Source: Streptomyces sp. I05A-00742 (GTDB taxonomy: Bacteria; Actinomycetota; Actinomycetes; Streptomycetales; Streptomycetaceae). From it: a stretch of 40,199 nucleotides of DNA. The notes under the pieces were generated by a model. It did no database searches, had not been told where the DNA came from, and saw only the letters and a program-made list of their open reading frames with translations. The stretch's first letter is position 1; every line of letters starts with the position of its first letter. The stretch is taken from assembly GCF_013055795.1 (NCBI RefSeq), contig NZ_JABETO010000022.1, positions 1 to 40,199 of the forward strand, given 5' to 3'. Shown here one piece after another: positions 1-7,620 of this stretch. Made by a program: the position numbers and the translations under genes.

Positions 1-367
1 CGGTATTTCGTGTTTCCAACCCTACCAGATCCGTTTTCCGTTCCGTTTCCGGTTCGGAATCCTTTTCCGGTCCCTGTTGGAGGGGGTTTGTTTCGCGCCT
101 TCCGGCGTGATCACTACTTTAGCGGATTCCCCCGGCGACTCCTAATCGGAGTCCGGAACCGAATTCCGGCATGCCGAAATCAATCCCGTTCAAGGGCCGT
201 GCAGTAGTGGATCCCGCCGAGTGGCGTGAGGTACCGCCGCTGAGAACCGGGTCGGCTTCGCGGCAGCTCGGAGTACATTACGGATCCGCTGCCCCAGTGT
301 CAACCCGGAGTCCCGCAGGGGTTCAAGCAGGGGTTCAAGCAGGGGTCGGCAGGCAGCCGACGGGGCG
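1..367. other. Left-edge non-coding stretch, nothing recognised
   Basis: No convincing gene is seen before the MarR stop codon. The first 90 bases are T/C-rich with repeated TTTCCG-like words, which is unusual beside the GC-rich neighbours. A hairpin with arms GACTCC (137-142) and GGAGTC (148-153) follows. Short open frames here lack ribosome sites and Streptomyces-like codon bias. It could be the upstream region of a gene lying left of the window. Confidence 0.4.
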
Positions 368-916
368 TCAGTCGAGGTCCCTGAGGCGGCCGCCGGCGTC
401 CGGTTGGGCCGTCTCGACCCGGCGGAGCAGGCGGATCAGGAGCTCGCCGAGCTTGCCGCGGTCCTCGCCGGAGAGGTCCTGGAGGAGTTCCTCCTCGAAG
501 ACGGAGGCGAGGCGCATGGCCTCCAGCCACTTCTCGCGGCCGTCCTCCGTGATGCCGACGATGACGCGTACCCGGTTGCTGCCGTCGCGCTCCCGGGTGA
601 CGAGGCCCTCCGCGACCATGCGGTCGATGCGGTGGGTCATGGCGGCCGGGGTGAGGCCCAGTCGCTTCGCGAGCTCGCCCGGGCCCAGGCGGTACGGGTG
701 GCCGGCGAGGACGAGGGCCTTGAGGACCTCCCACTCGGCGTTGCTGATGCCGAGCTCGGAGGTCTGGCGTCCGTAGGCGACGTTCATGCGTCGGTTGAGC
801 CGGCTGAGGGCCGAGACGACCTTCTCGACCTGCGGATCGAGGTCCTGGAATTCGCGCTGATAGGCGGCGATCTGTTCTTCGAGGCTCGGCTCGGCGGAGC
901 CGGGGGTGTCAGCCAT
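368..916 (-). CDS. MarR-family transcriptional regulator
   Basis: A 182-residue dimeric winged-helix regulator. The recognition region lies at about residues 75-102 (GELAKRLGLTPAAMTHRIDR) and the wing at about 106-122 (TRERDGSNRVRV), the usual MarR layout. Helices at both ends would form the dimer interface. It is divergent from the MFS pump that starts at 1078, with 161 bp between them containing palindromes, so the simplest reading is that it represses the pump and itself and releases on ligand binding. From memory, the S. coelicolor pair SCO4122/SCO4121 has been described as a MarR regulator and its multidrug pump; orthology is inferred from gene order and was not tested. The ligand cannot be told from sequence. 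Confidence 0.9.
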   Translation of the reverse strand: MADTPGSAEPSLEEQIAAYQREFQDLDPQVEKVVSALSRLNRRMNVAYGRQTSELGISNAEWEVLKALVLAGHPYRLGPGELAKRLGLTPAAMTHRIDRMVAEGLVTRERDGSNRVRVIVGITEDGREKWLEAMRLASVFEEELLQDLSGEDRGKLGELLIRLLRRVETAQPDAGGRLRDLD

Positions 917-944
917 GGGCCGCAGTATGACACGACCGCTTGCC

Positions 945-1001
945 GCTAAAGCCCTTTGATGTGTACTCTTTAGCTTCGAAATTTACATCTGAAGTCTTCA
1001 G
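945..1001. promoter_or_regulatory. Palindromes between marR-like gene and MFS gene (probable operator)
   Basis: Two inverted repeats lie in the divergent intergenic region. GCTAAAG (945-951) is mirrored by CTTTAGC (968-974), with AAAGCCCTTT inside the left part. CTGAAG-T-CTTCAG is a perfect 13-base palindrome at 989-1001. The stretch is AT-rich compared with its surroundings. MarR proteins usually bind such palindromes over divergent promoters; that this protein binds here is inference. Confidence 0.5.
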
Positions 1002-1077
1002 GCCTGGACTGTTGCTTCCTGGGTGCTCCGCCCCAGGGCCGCCGGTCCAGGCCGTTCCACGACCTAGGAAGGTGAGT

Positions 1078-2394
1078 GTGACCACCGCGATGGGCGCAGC
1101 ACTGCGCCGGATCCAGCTGGGCAACGCGCTGAGTGCGTTCGGCAACGGCTTCACGGTTCCGTTCCTGTTCATCTATGTGTCTCAGGTGCGGAACCTCGGT
1201 GCGAGTACGGCCGGTGTCGTGCTCGCGACGTTCGCCGTGGCCGCGCTGTTCGTGCTGCCCTTCGTCGGTCGGGTGATCGACCGGCGGGGTCCGCTGCCTG
1301 TTGCCGTCGCGGGTACGGTCTCCGCCGCCGTCGGCTCCATGGGGCTCGGGCTGGCCGAGAGCGAGGTGCTGGTGGTCGCCGCGGCGGCGGCGCTCGGTGC
1401 CGGTATAGCGGTCGTCCAGCCGTCGCTCGCCACGATGATCGTCTGGTGCTCGACGACGACCACGCGGTCGCGGGCGTTCGCCATGCAGTTCTTCCTCAAC
1501 AACCTCGGTCTCGGTGTCGGTGGTCTGCTGGGCGGCCAGCTGGTGGACACGTCCGACCCGTCTAGCTTCGTCCGGCTGTTCGCGATCGAGTCCGTGATGT
1601 TCCTGGTGCTGGGCGCCACGATCGCGACCGTGCGGCTGCCGAAGGCTCCCCGGGTGGAGGACGCGGTGCCGACGGACGGTTCGGCGCGGAACGGCTGGCG
1701 GACGCTGCTCGCGGACCGGGCGATGGTGCAGCTGTCGGTGCTGGGCTTCGTGATGTTCTTCGCCTGCTACGGACAGTTCGAGTCGGGCCTGTCCGCCTTC
1801 GCGGTCGAGGTCACGCGGATCTCCCCGGCCACGCTGGGGCTGGCCCTCGCGGCGAACACCCTGGCGATCGTGCTGACGCAGTTCGTGGTGCTGCGCCTGG
1901 TCGAGCGGCGCCGGCGGAGCCGGGTCATCGCGCTGGTCGGGCTCATATGGACGGTGGCCTGGGTGGCGGCCGGGATCTCGGGGCTCGTGCCGGGGGCGCA
2001 CGCCGTCGCGACCACGCTGCTGATCTCGACGTACGCGCTGTTCGGCATCGGCGAGTCGATGCTCGCGCCGACGATGGCCCCGCTGGTGGCGGACCTGGCG
2101 TCGCCGGGGCTCGTCGGCCAGTACAACTCGGCGTTCGCCCTGGTGAAGCAGTTGGCGCTGGCCGCGGGTCCGGCCGCGGGCGGGCTGATGGCCGGTGCGG
2201 GGCTCTACGCGCCGTACATCGCGCTGCTGATCGCCTGCTCGCTCGGCATCTCCGTGCTGGCGCTGCGGCTGGGCCGCCGGCTCTCGCCCGCGCAGGAGAA
2301 TCCGCTGCGGGCTCAGGAGCAGCGGGCCGCGGTGGCACGGGCCGTGCCGGAGGACGACCGGGTGTCGGTCTCCGGGGTGTCGGTCTCCGTCTGA
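1078..2394 (+). CDS. MFS transporter, probable drug efflux pump
   Basis: A polytopic inner-membrane exporter of 438 residues, a normal length for a 12-helix drug:H+ antiporter. The loop-2/3 motif GRVIDRRG is at residues 64-71. A hydrophobic first helix follows a short basic N-terminus (AALRRIQLGNALSAFGNGF). The frame is open from 940, but GTG 1078 is chosen because AGGAAGG (1066-1072) lies five bases upstream; the in-frame GTG at 1072 would overlap that site. The C-terminal 30 residues are hydrophilic with a repeated VSVSGVSVSV ending. It is divergent from the MarR gene, which probably controls it. Substrates are unknown from sequence; multidrug export is inferred from context. Confidence 0.9.
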   Translation: MTTAMGAALRRIQLGNALSAFGNGFTVPFLFIYVSQVRNLGASTAGVVLATFAVAALFVLPFVGRVIDRRGPLPVAVAGTVSAAVGSMGLGLAESEVLVVAAAAALGAGIAVVQPSLATMIVWCSTTTTRSRAFAMQFFLNNLGLGVGGLLGGQLVDTSDPSSFVRLFAIESVMFLVLGATIATVRLPKAPRVEDAVPTDGSARNGWRTLLADRAMVQLSVLGFVMFFACYGQFESGLSAFAVEVTRISPATLGLALAANTLAIVLTQFVVLRLVERRRRSRVIALVGLIWTVAWVAAGISGLVPGAHAVATTLLISTYALFGIGESMLAPTMAPLVADLASPGLVGQYNSAFALVKQLALAAGPAAGGLMAGAGLYAPYIALLIACSLGISVLALRLGRRLSPAQENPLRAQEQRAAVARAVPEDDRVSVSGVSVSV

Positions 2395-2503
2395 GCGGTG
2401 CGGGCCGCCCGGACGGCGGTCCGGCAACGGTCACCGGCGTCCGGATGGGGGGCGGGCCGGCCTCTCCGCCCTTCCTGCTCCCTACTCCCTTCGCCCTCTC
2501 CCC

Positions 2504-4234
2504 TCACACATGCGCGTGCTTCGTGGGCAGGGCGAACTCGCACCAGACCGCCTTGCCCCCGCCGGGTGTGCGGCGCGAGCCCCAGGACGAGGCGATGGTG
2601 GCGACGATGGAGATGCCGCGTCCGGCCTCGTCGCCGGGTTCCGCGCGGCGGCGGCGCGGGAGGTGGTCGTCGCCGTCGGTGACCTCGATGATCAGGCGTC
2701 TGTCGGTGCGGCGCAGGCGCAGCCTCATCGGGGGTGTGCCGTGCTGGAGGGAGTTGGCGACGAGCTCGCTCGCGGCCAGGACGCCCAGGTCGCGGAGGTC
2801 CGTGGGGAACCGCCAGCTGGCCAGGACGCCGGAGGCGAAGGCGCGGGCGCGTGGTGCGGCCTCGACGCCGCCGAGCAGTTCGAGCGCTGCGTTGTGGAAG
2901 AGCTCGGCGTCGTGGCCGGTGCGGGCGGGGTGCTGGAGGACGAGGACGGCGACGTCGTCGTCGTGCTCGTCGGTGATGCCGAGGGAGCGGATGAGCCGGT
3001 CGCACATGACCTGCGGTGAGCCCGTGGCTCCGGCGAAGGCGCGTTCGAGGGCGGCGACCCCGTCGTCGATGTCCTCGTCGCGCCGTTCGACCAGGCCGTC
3101 CGTGTAGAGGACGGCGCTGGAGCCGGGGCCGAGGGGGACGCTTCCCGAGGTGTGCAGCCAGCCTCCGGTGCCGAGGGGCGGGCCGGTGGGTTCGGCGGCG
3201 CGGTGGACGGTGCCCTCCGGGTCGCGGACGAGGATGGGCAGGTGTCCGGCGGAGGCGTAGACCAGTCGGCCCTCGTTGGGGTCGTGGACGGCGTAGACGC
3301 AGGTGGCGATCTGGGTGGCGTCGATCTCGGCGGCCAGGCCGTCGAGAAGCTGCAGGACCTCGTGGGGCGGCAGGTCGAGGCGTGCGTAGGCCCTGACGGC
3401 CGTGCGGAGCTGGCCCATGACGGCGGCGGCGCGCACCCCGCGGCCCATGACGTCGCCGATGACCAGTGCGGTGCGGCCGGCTCCGAGCGTGATGACGTCG
3501 TACCAGTCCCCGCCGACGGCGGTGTCCTGGCCGCCCGGCTGGTATGTGGCGGCGACGCGCAGGTCGTCGGGTTGTTCGAGCTCCTGGGGGAGCAGGCTGC
3601 GCTGGAGGGTGACCGCGGCCTCGCGCTGGCGGCGTTCGCTGGTGCGCAGCCGTTCGGCGGCCTCCACCTGGTCGGTGACGTCGGCGGCGAAGATCAGGAC
3701 GCCCGGCTGGGTGCCGGTGGCCGAGGGGACGCCCACCCGGAGCGGGGAGCAGGTGAAGGTGTAGTAGCCGTCCCGGGGGCGGGTGGGCGCGGGCGTGCCG
3801 CCGGGCGGGCCGGCCGCGATGACGCGACGGGACTTGACGGTGCGGGGTTTGCCGCTGCGCAGCACCTGGTCCAGGAGGGCGAGCAGGCCGAGCTCTTCCA
3901 GCTCGGTGAGTGCCTCGCGGGCGGGGGCGCCGGGGGGCCTGGGGCCGAAGACGGCGGCGTAGGCGTCGTTGACGTAGGCGATGCGGTGGTCGGGGCCGTG
4001 GACGACGGCGACGAGGGCCGGGACCTGGCCGAGGACGTCGTGGACGGAGAGCCCGTCGAGGGTGGCGGCGGGGGTGCCCTCCGCGCTGTGCGGGCCGGAC
4101 TCGGCGCGTGCGGCGGGCACGGAGCCGGTGGCGGGCGTGGCCGCGGCGGGGGCGGCCGGGGTGTTGCGGTCGGCGCGCGTCGCGGCCCGGCGCTGTGTGC
4201 CGGGGAGCCGGGCGCTCCAGCGGGTGAAGTTCAC
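2504..4234 (-). CDS. PAS-SpoIIE phosphatase-HATPase regulator
   Basis: A cytoplasmic three-domain signalling protein of 576 residues. After a disordered Ala/Pro-rich N-terminus, a PAS domain spans about 60-190 (HDVLGQVPALVAVV). A PP2C/SpoIIE Ser/Thr phosphatase domain spans about 205-435, with metal-site motifs GGDWYD (241-246), GDVMGRG (260-266), TDG (378-380) and DDD (425-427). A GHKL ATPase of anti-sigma-kinase type spans about 450-570, with N-box SELVANSLQHG (489-499) and GRGISIV. This layout is typical of streptomycete partner-switching regulators that phosphorylate and dephosphorylate anti-anti-sigma proteins. No such partner gene lies beside it. The start is GTG 4234 with GAGG upstream. 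The gene is convergent with the MFS gene and downstream of the NDH-2 gene. Confidence 0.92.
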   Translation of the reverse strand: MNFTRWSARLPGTQRRAATRADRNTPAAPAAATPATGSVPAARAESGPHSAEGTPAATLDGLSVHDVLGQVPALVAVVHGPDHRIAYVNDAYAAVFGPRPPGAPAREALTELEELGLLALLDQVLRSGKPRTVKSRRVIAAGPPGGTPAPTRPRDGYYTFTCSPLRVGVPSATGTQPGVLIFAADVTDQVEAAERLRTSERRQREAAVTLQRSLLPQELEQPDDLRVAATYQPGGQDTAVGGDWYDVITLGAGRTALVIGDVMGRGVRAAAVMGQLRTAVRAYARLDLPPHEVLQLLDGLAAEIDATQIATCVYAVHDPNEGRLVYASAGHLPILVRDPEGTVHRAAEPTGPPLGTGGWLHTSGSVPLGPGSSAVLYTDGLVERRDEDIDDGVAALERAFAGATGSPQVMCDRLIRSLGITDEHDDDVAVLVLQHPARTGHDAELFHNAALELLGGVEAAPRARAFASGVLASWRFPTDLRDLGVLAASELVANSLQHGTPPMRLRLRRTDRRLIIEVTDGDDHLPRRRRAEPGDEAGRGISIVATIASSWGSRRTPGGGKAVWCEFALPTKHAHV

Positions 4235-4323
4235 TGAGGATTACCTCGCGGAGTCGGTCCGGATCAGCTCGGCGACGCGTGGTGGCCGAGCCGCGCGCCC
4301 GGCACGGGGGCGCGGTGGTCGGT

Positions 4324-4339
4324 GCGGGGGCCGGCCCCC
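4324..4339. repeat. Perfect GC palindrome between ndh-like and phosphatase genes
   Basis: The 16 bases CGGGGGCCGGCCCCCG form a perfect palindrome in the 266-bp gap between the NDH-2 stop (4501) and the phosphatase start (4234), both on the minus strand. It could act as a terminator-like hairpin for the upstream gene or as a protein site. There is no T-run, so function is uncertain. Confidence 0.35.
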
Positions 4340-4500
4340 GAGGGAATGCAGCAAACGTCCAAATCCTCGCGATCGTTACTCTTCGGAAGTGCGAACCCAC
4401 CCATGGTCACACGTCCAGTGTGGCCGACCGGACTGACATCCGTGAGACGTCCGAGCCGTCGAAGGGAGTTCCCCGCTCCGGAACCGGCGTGGCGCGTGCG

Positions 4501-5877
4501 TCAACTGGCCTCCGGGTGGCGGCCCGTACCGGCGGCGAGTTCGAATTCGGCCCGGGGGTTCTCCAGCGAGCCGAGCGAGACGATCTCCCGTTTGAACAGC
4601 CCGGCGAGGGTCCATTCGGCGAGGACGCGTGCCTTGCGGTTGATCGTGGGGATGCGGCTCAGGTGGTAGGCGCGGTGCAGGAACCAGGCGGGGTAGCCCT
4701 TGAACTTCTGTCCGTAGACGTGGGCGACGCCCTTGTGGAGCCCGAGCGAGGCCACGGAGCCGACGTATTTGTGCCGGTAGTCCGCGAGGGAGTGGCCGCG
4801 GAGGGAGCACAGGACGTTGCCGGCGAGGACCTTCGCCTGGCGGACGGCGTGTTGCGCGTTGGGGGCGCATTCCACACCCGGCTCGTGCGCCGTGAGGTCC
4901 GGGACGGCCGCGGCGTCACCGGCGGCCCAGGCGTTGTCGACCCCCTCGACGCGCAGGTCGGGCCGGCACTTCAGGCGGCCGCGCTCGTTGCGCGGCAGGT
5001 CGGTGGCGGCGAGGACCGGGTGCGGTTTGACGCCCGCGGTCCAGACGAGGGTCCTGGTCGGGTGGCGTGAGCCGTCGCTGAGCACCGCGACGCGGTCCTC
5101 GCAGGATTCGAGCCGGGTGTCGAGGCGTACGTCGATGTTGCGGCCGCGCAGCTGCCGGACGGCGTATCGGCCCATGTCCTCGCCGACTTCGGGGAGGATG
5201 CGGCCGGTGGCCTCGACGAGGAGGAACCGCAGGTCGTCCGGTGCGATGTTGTGGTAGTAGCGGGAGGCGTAGCGGGCCATGTCCTCCAGCTCCGCCAGGG
5301 CTTCCACGCCCGCGTAGCCGCCTCCGACGAAGACGAACCTGAGGGCGGCGTCGCGGACCTCGGGGTCCCGGGTGGAGGAGGCGATGTCCAGTTGTTCGAG
5401 GACGTGGTTCCGCAGGCCGATGGCCTCCTCGACGGTCTTGAAGCCGATGCCGTGCTCGGCGAGGCCGGGGATCGGCAGGGTGCGGGAGACGGACCCGGGG
5501 GCGATGACCAGCTCGTCGTAGGGGATGGTCAGGGCTTCCGCGCCGGCCTCCTCGGTGGCGAGCGTCCGTACGGTGGCGGTCCGCGCGGCGTGGTCGACCG
5601 CGGTCGCCTCGCCGACGAGGATCCGGCAGCGGTCGAGGGCGCGGCGGAGCGGTACGACGACGTGCCGCGGCGAGATGGAGCCGGCCGCCGCCTCGGGGAG
5701 GAAGGGCTGGTAGGTCATGTAGGGGTCGGGGCTGACGACCAGGACCTCGGCCTCGCCCTTCCGCAGCTTGCTCTGGAGGTGCAGCGCGGCGTACATGCCG
5801 ACATAGCCGCCGCCGACCACCAGAATGCGCGGCACGTCCCTCTCTGCCGCTTCCTTCACCGCCGCTTCTTTGGCCAA
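4501..5877 (-). CDS. NAD(P)/FAD oxidoreductase, type II NADH dehydrogenase (NDH-2)
   Basis: A 458-residue flavoprotein of the non-proton-pumping NADH:quinone oxidoreductase family, acting at the cytoplasmic face of the membrane. The FAD-binding GGGYVG is at about 22-27 and the second (NADH) nucleotide-binding GGGYAG at about 185-190. The late FAD motif WAAGDAAAVPD is near 305-315. The C-terminal part carries basic and aromatic residues (HRAYHLSRIPTINRKAR) fitting an amphipathic membrane anchor. The start is TTG 5877 preceded by GAAGGGG. It sits between the AtrA-like regulator (divergent) and the phosphatase (same strand, 266 bp on). Ferredoxin or nitrite reductase-type homologues share the fold, but the overall pattern favours NDH-2. 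Confidence 0.88.
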   Translation of the reverse strand: MAKEAAVKEAAERDVPRILVVGGGYVGMYAALHLQSKLRKGEAEVLVVSPDPYMTYQPFLPEAAAGSISPRHVVVPLRRALDRCRILVGEATAVDHAARTATVRTLATEEAGAEALTIPYDELVIAPGSVSRTLPIPGLAEHGIGFKTVEEAIGLRNHVLEQLDIASSTRDPEVRDAALRFVFVGGGYAGVEALAELEDMARYASRYYHNIAPDDLRFLLVEATGRILPEVGEDMGRYAVRQLRGRNIDVRLDTRLESCEDRVAVLSDGSRHPTRTLVWTAGVKPHPVLAATDLPRNERGRLKCRPDLRVEGVDNAWAAGDAAAVPDLTAHEPGVECAPNAQHAVRQAKVLAGNVLCSLRGHSLADYRHKYVGSVASLGLHKGVAHVYGQKFKGYPAWFLHRAYHLSRIPTINRKARVLAEWTLAGLFKREIVSLGSLENPRAEFELAAGTGRHPEAS

Positions 5878-6130
5878 AGCTGCCCCTTCGCATCCTCGCG
5901 GTCACACAGCTCCCTTCCATGACGCACCCGGCGCCGGTGTTTGTCCACAGGGCGGGGAGAAACGTATGACTGGAGGCGAAGCCGGAGGACCGATGTTCCG
6001 ATTGCCCCCTCGGCGGCAAGGTATGCAGGTCAGCGCGGATCCGCCGGGGTGGTGAGGTGGTGCGGAATCAATCCCGGCCCGGCGCGTACTCCCATTGGGG
6101 GTGACCTGTGCGGAACTACCCTCTTCTTTC

Positions 6131-6160
6131 TTGACCTGGGCTCAACTATGTTCGTACTTC
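6131..6160 (+). promoter_or_regulatory. Possible promoter of the AtrA-like gene
   Basis: TTGACC (6131-6136) is followed after 18 bases by TACTTC (6155-6160). The -35 is good and the -10 weak. Transcription would start about 70 bases before ATG 6240. The surrounding 5878-6239 gap is the divergent control region of the NDH-2 gene and this gene. No other feature was found in it. Confidence 0.35.
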
Positions 6161-6239
6161 GTCGGGGTACAGGCAGAGGTCTGCCCCGGCAGTCAGGGCG
6201 GGGAGTCTCCGGGGGGAGACGTCATAACCGGGGGAACGT

Positions 6240-6986
6240 ATGAGCATTCAGAGCTCTCATTGGTCGACCGCTGTCGCGCCCTCCGACGGGAACGGTGGTC
6301 GTAGTACGCCGTTGCGCGTGGACGCTCAGCGCAATCTGGAGCATGTGCTGCGGGCGGCTCGCGAGGTCTTCGGCGAGCTGGGGTACGGGGCGCCGATGGA
6401 GGACGTGGCGCGCAGGGCCCGGGTGGGCGTGGGGACCGTCTACCGACGGTTCCCGAGCAAGGACGTACTGGTCAGGCGGATAGCCGAGGAAGAGACGGCA
6501 CGGCTGACCGAGCAGGCGCGGACGGCGCTGGGCCAGGAGGAGGAGCCGTGGTCGGCGCTCTCCCGGTTCCTGCGCACCTCGGTGGCCTCGGGCGCGGGGC
6601 GGCTGCTGCCGCCGCAGGTGCTGCGGGTCGGGGTCGAGGGGGAGTCCGCCGAGCCGGTGGCGCCGCCGCAGGCCCGGGTGCCGCAGCAGCGGCAGCCGGG
6701 AGCGGCCGGTGGCCAGCTCCACGAGCTGCGGCTCGTCGAGCAGCGGCCGGTGTCCGACGGGCAGCGGGACGGCTCGGGCGCCACGGCGCTGCTGGAGGTC
6801 GTCGGGCGCCTGGTGGACAGGGCTCGTGCGGCGGGTGAGCTGCGGGCGGACGTGACCGTCGCCGACGTGCTGCTGGTGATCGCCACCGCTGCTCCGTCGC
6901 TGCCGGACGCGGCCCAGCAGGCGGCCGCCTCGTCGCGGCTGCTGGACATCCTGCTGGAGGGTCTGCGCTCGCGACCGGCGGCTTGA
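6240..6986 (+). CDS. atrA: TetR-family regulator, AtrA-like
   Basis: A 248-residue TetR-type DNA-binding regulator. The N-terminal HTH is at about residues 35-78: LEHVLRAAREVFGELGYGAP, then ARRARVGVGTVYRRFPSKDVL. The remainder is a ligand/dimer domain with a polar Gln/Pro-rich insert at about 135-175, followed by a hydrophobic end with repeated Ala. ATG 6240 follows GGGGGAA. The symbol rests on gene order (next to NDH-2 and the large ECF sigma factor, as I remember around S. coelicolor SCO4118) and on TetR identity, not on alignment. AtrA is known as an activator of actII-ORF4 and of adpA-related antibiotic control. If orthologous, it is a global differentiation and antibiotic regulator here. 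Confidence 0.8.
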   Translation: MSIQSSHWSTAVAPSDGNGGRSTPLRVDAQRNLEHVLRAAREVFGELGYGAPMEDVARRARVGVGTVYRRFPSKDVLVRRIAEEETARLTEQARTALGQEEEPWSALSRFLRTSVASGAGRLLPPQVLRVGVEGESAEPVAPPQARVPQQRQPGAAGGQLHELRLVEQRPVSDGQRDGSGATALLEVVGRLVDRARAAGELRADVTVADVLLVIATAAPSLPDAAQQAAASSRLLDILLEGLRSRPAA

Positions 6987-7620
6987 CGGCCTCATGGCCG
7001 GCCGTACGGCCTCACGGCCGGTGGCCACGGTCCGCCGCGGGGCGGCGGCGGTGGCCACGGTCGGTCGGGGCCACGGCCTGATGGCAGCGGTGGCTCGTGA
7101 GCCGGGGCGGCGGCCTGTACGGCGGCTTCCCCGGCTCGTGGGCCCTGGGACGGTGGCCCGGTACGGCGGGTGGACGGACGGCTTCCACGGGTTGTGAGTC
7201 GGCGTGGCGTCGTGATGCCGGCTCGGGGGTGTTTCCTCCCGGGCTCTTGGCCGGGGCGGGTTCTCGCTCTCTCGCCGCGGGTTTCGGGCGGCGGTCGCAC
7301 GGGCCGACTCGGGGCTCCCGGCGCGTCCGCGCGCGATGGACCGTGCCGACGACTTCGTACGAGCGTGACAGGGGCGAGCGTGACAGGGGCGCACCCGGAC
7401 GAACCGAGTGCGCCCGGAAGGATGGTGGATGTTCGGATAAGTGTTCCTGTTCGAGTGACTCCTGGGGCGGTGGAGACCGGCCGGGGGTGAGTGGTTCCTG
7501 ACGCTCCGGTGTGCGAACGCTCCCCGGACGAGTGGTTGCCGTTCGTGCGTCTGCACAGCCGCACGCGCGTGTGCCAGGCTGGCCGCTGTTCGGTGTCCGG
7601 CGTGCACGGGAGCCTCCGCT
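6987..7620 (+). other. Long gap upstream of the sigma-factor gene, with short repeats
   Basis: No gene is supported in these 634 bases. Just after the AtrA-like stop, ACGGCCTCATGGCCGG (6988-7003) is repeated with one change at 7007-7022; each copy contains a GGCC-4-GGCC mini-hairpin, possibly part of a terminator. A perfect 15-bp tandem repeat GAGCGTGACAGGGGC occupies 7361-7375 and 7376-7390. The last 120 bases should hold the sigma-factor promoter, but I see no clear -35/-10 pair. Confidence 0.5.
7361..7390. repeat. Perfect 15-bp tandem repeat
   Basis: Two exact adjacent copies of GAGCGTGACAGGGGC lie about 230 bases before the sigma-factor start. They could be tandem regulator sites or chance; no third copy was found. 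Confidence 0.7.

Noticed and set aside
970..2427. Long antisense frames such as those opposite the MFS pump, the sigma factor and the asparagine-synthetase-like gene
   Set aside because: They are Arg/Pro/Gly-rich products of high third-position GC on the real strand, with no domains or ribosome sites.
5930..5975. Rex-type redox operator upstream of the NDH-2 gene
   Set aside because: TGTGGACAAACACC has only partial symmetry and departs from the TTGTGAA...TTCACAA pattern.
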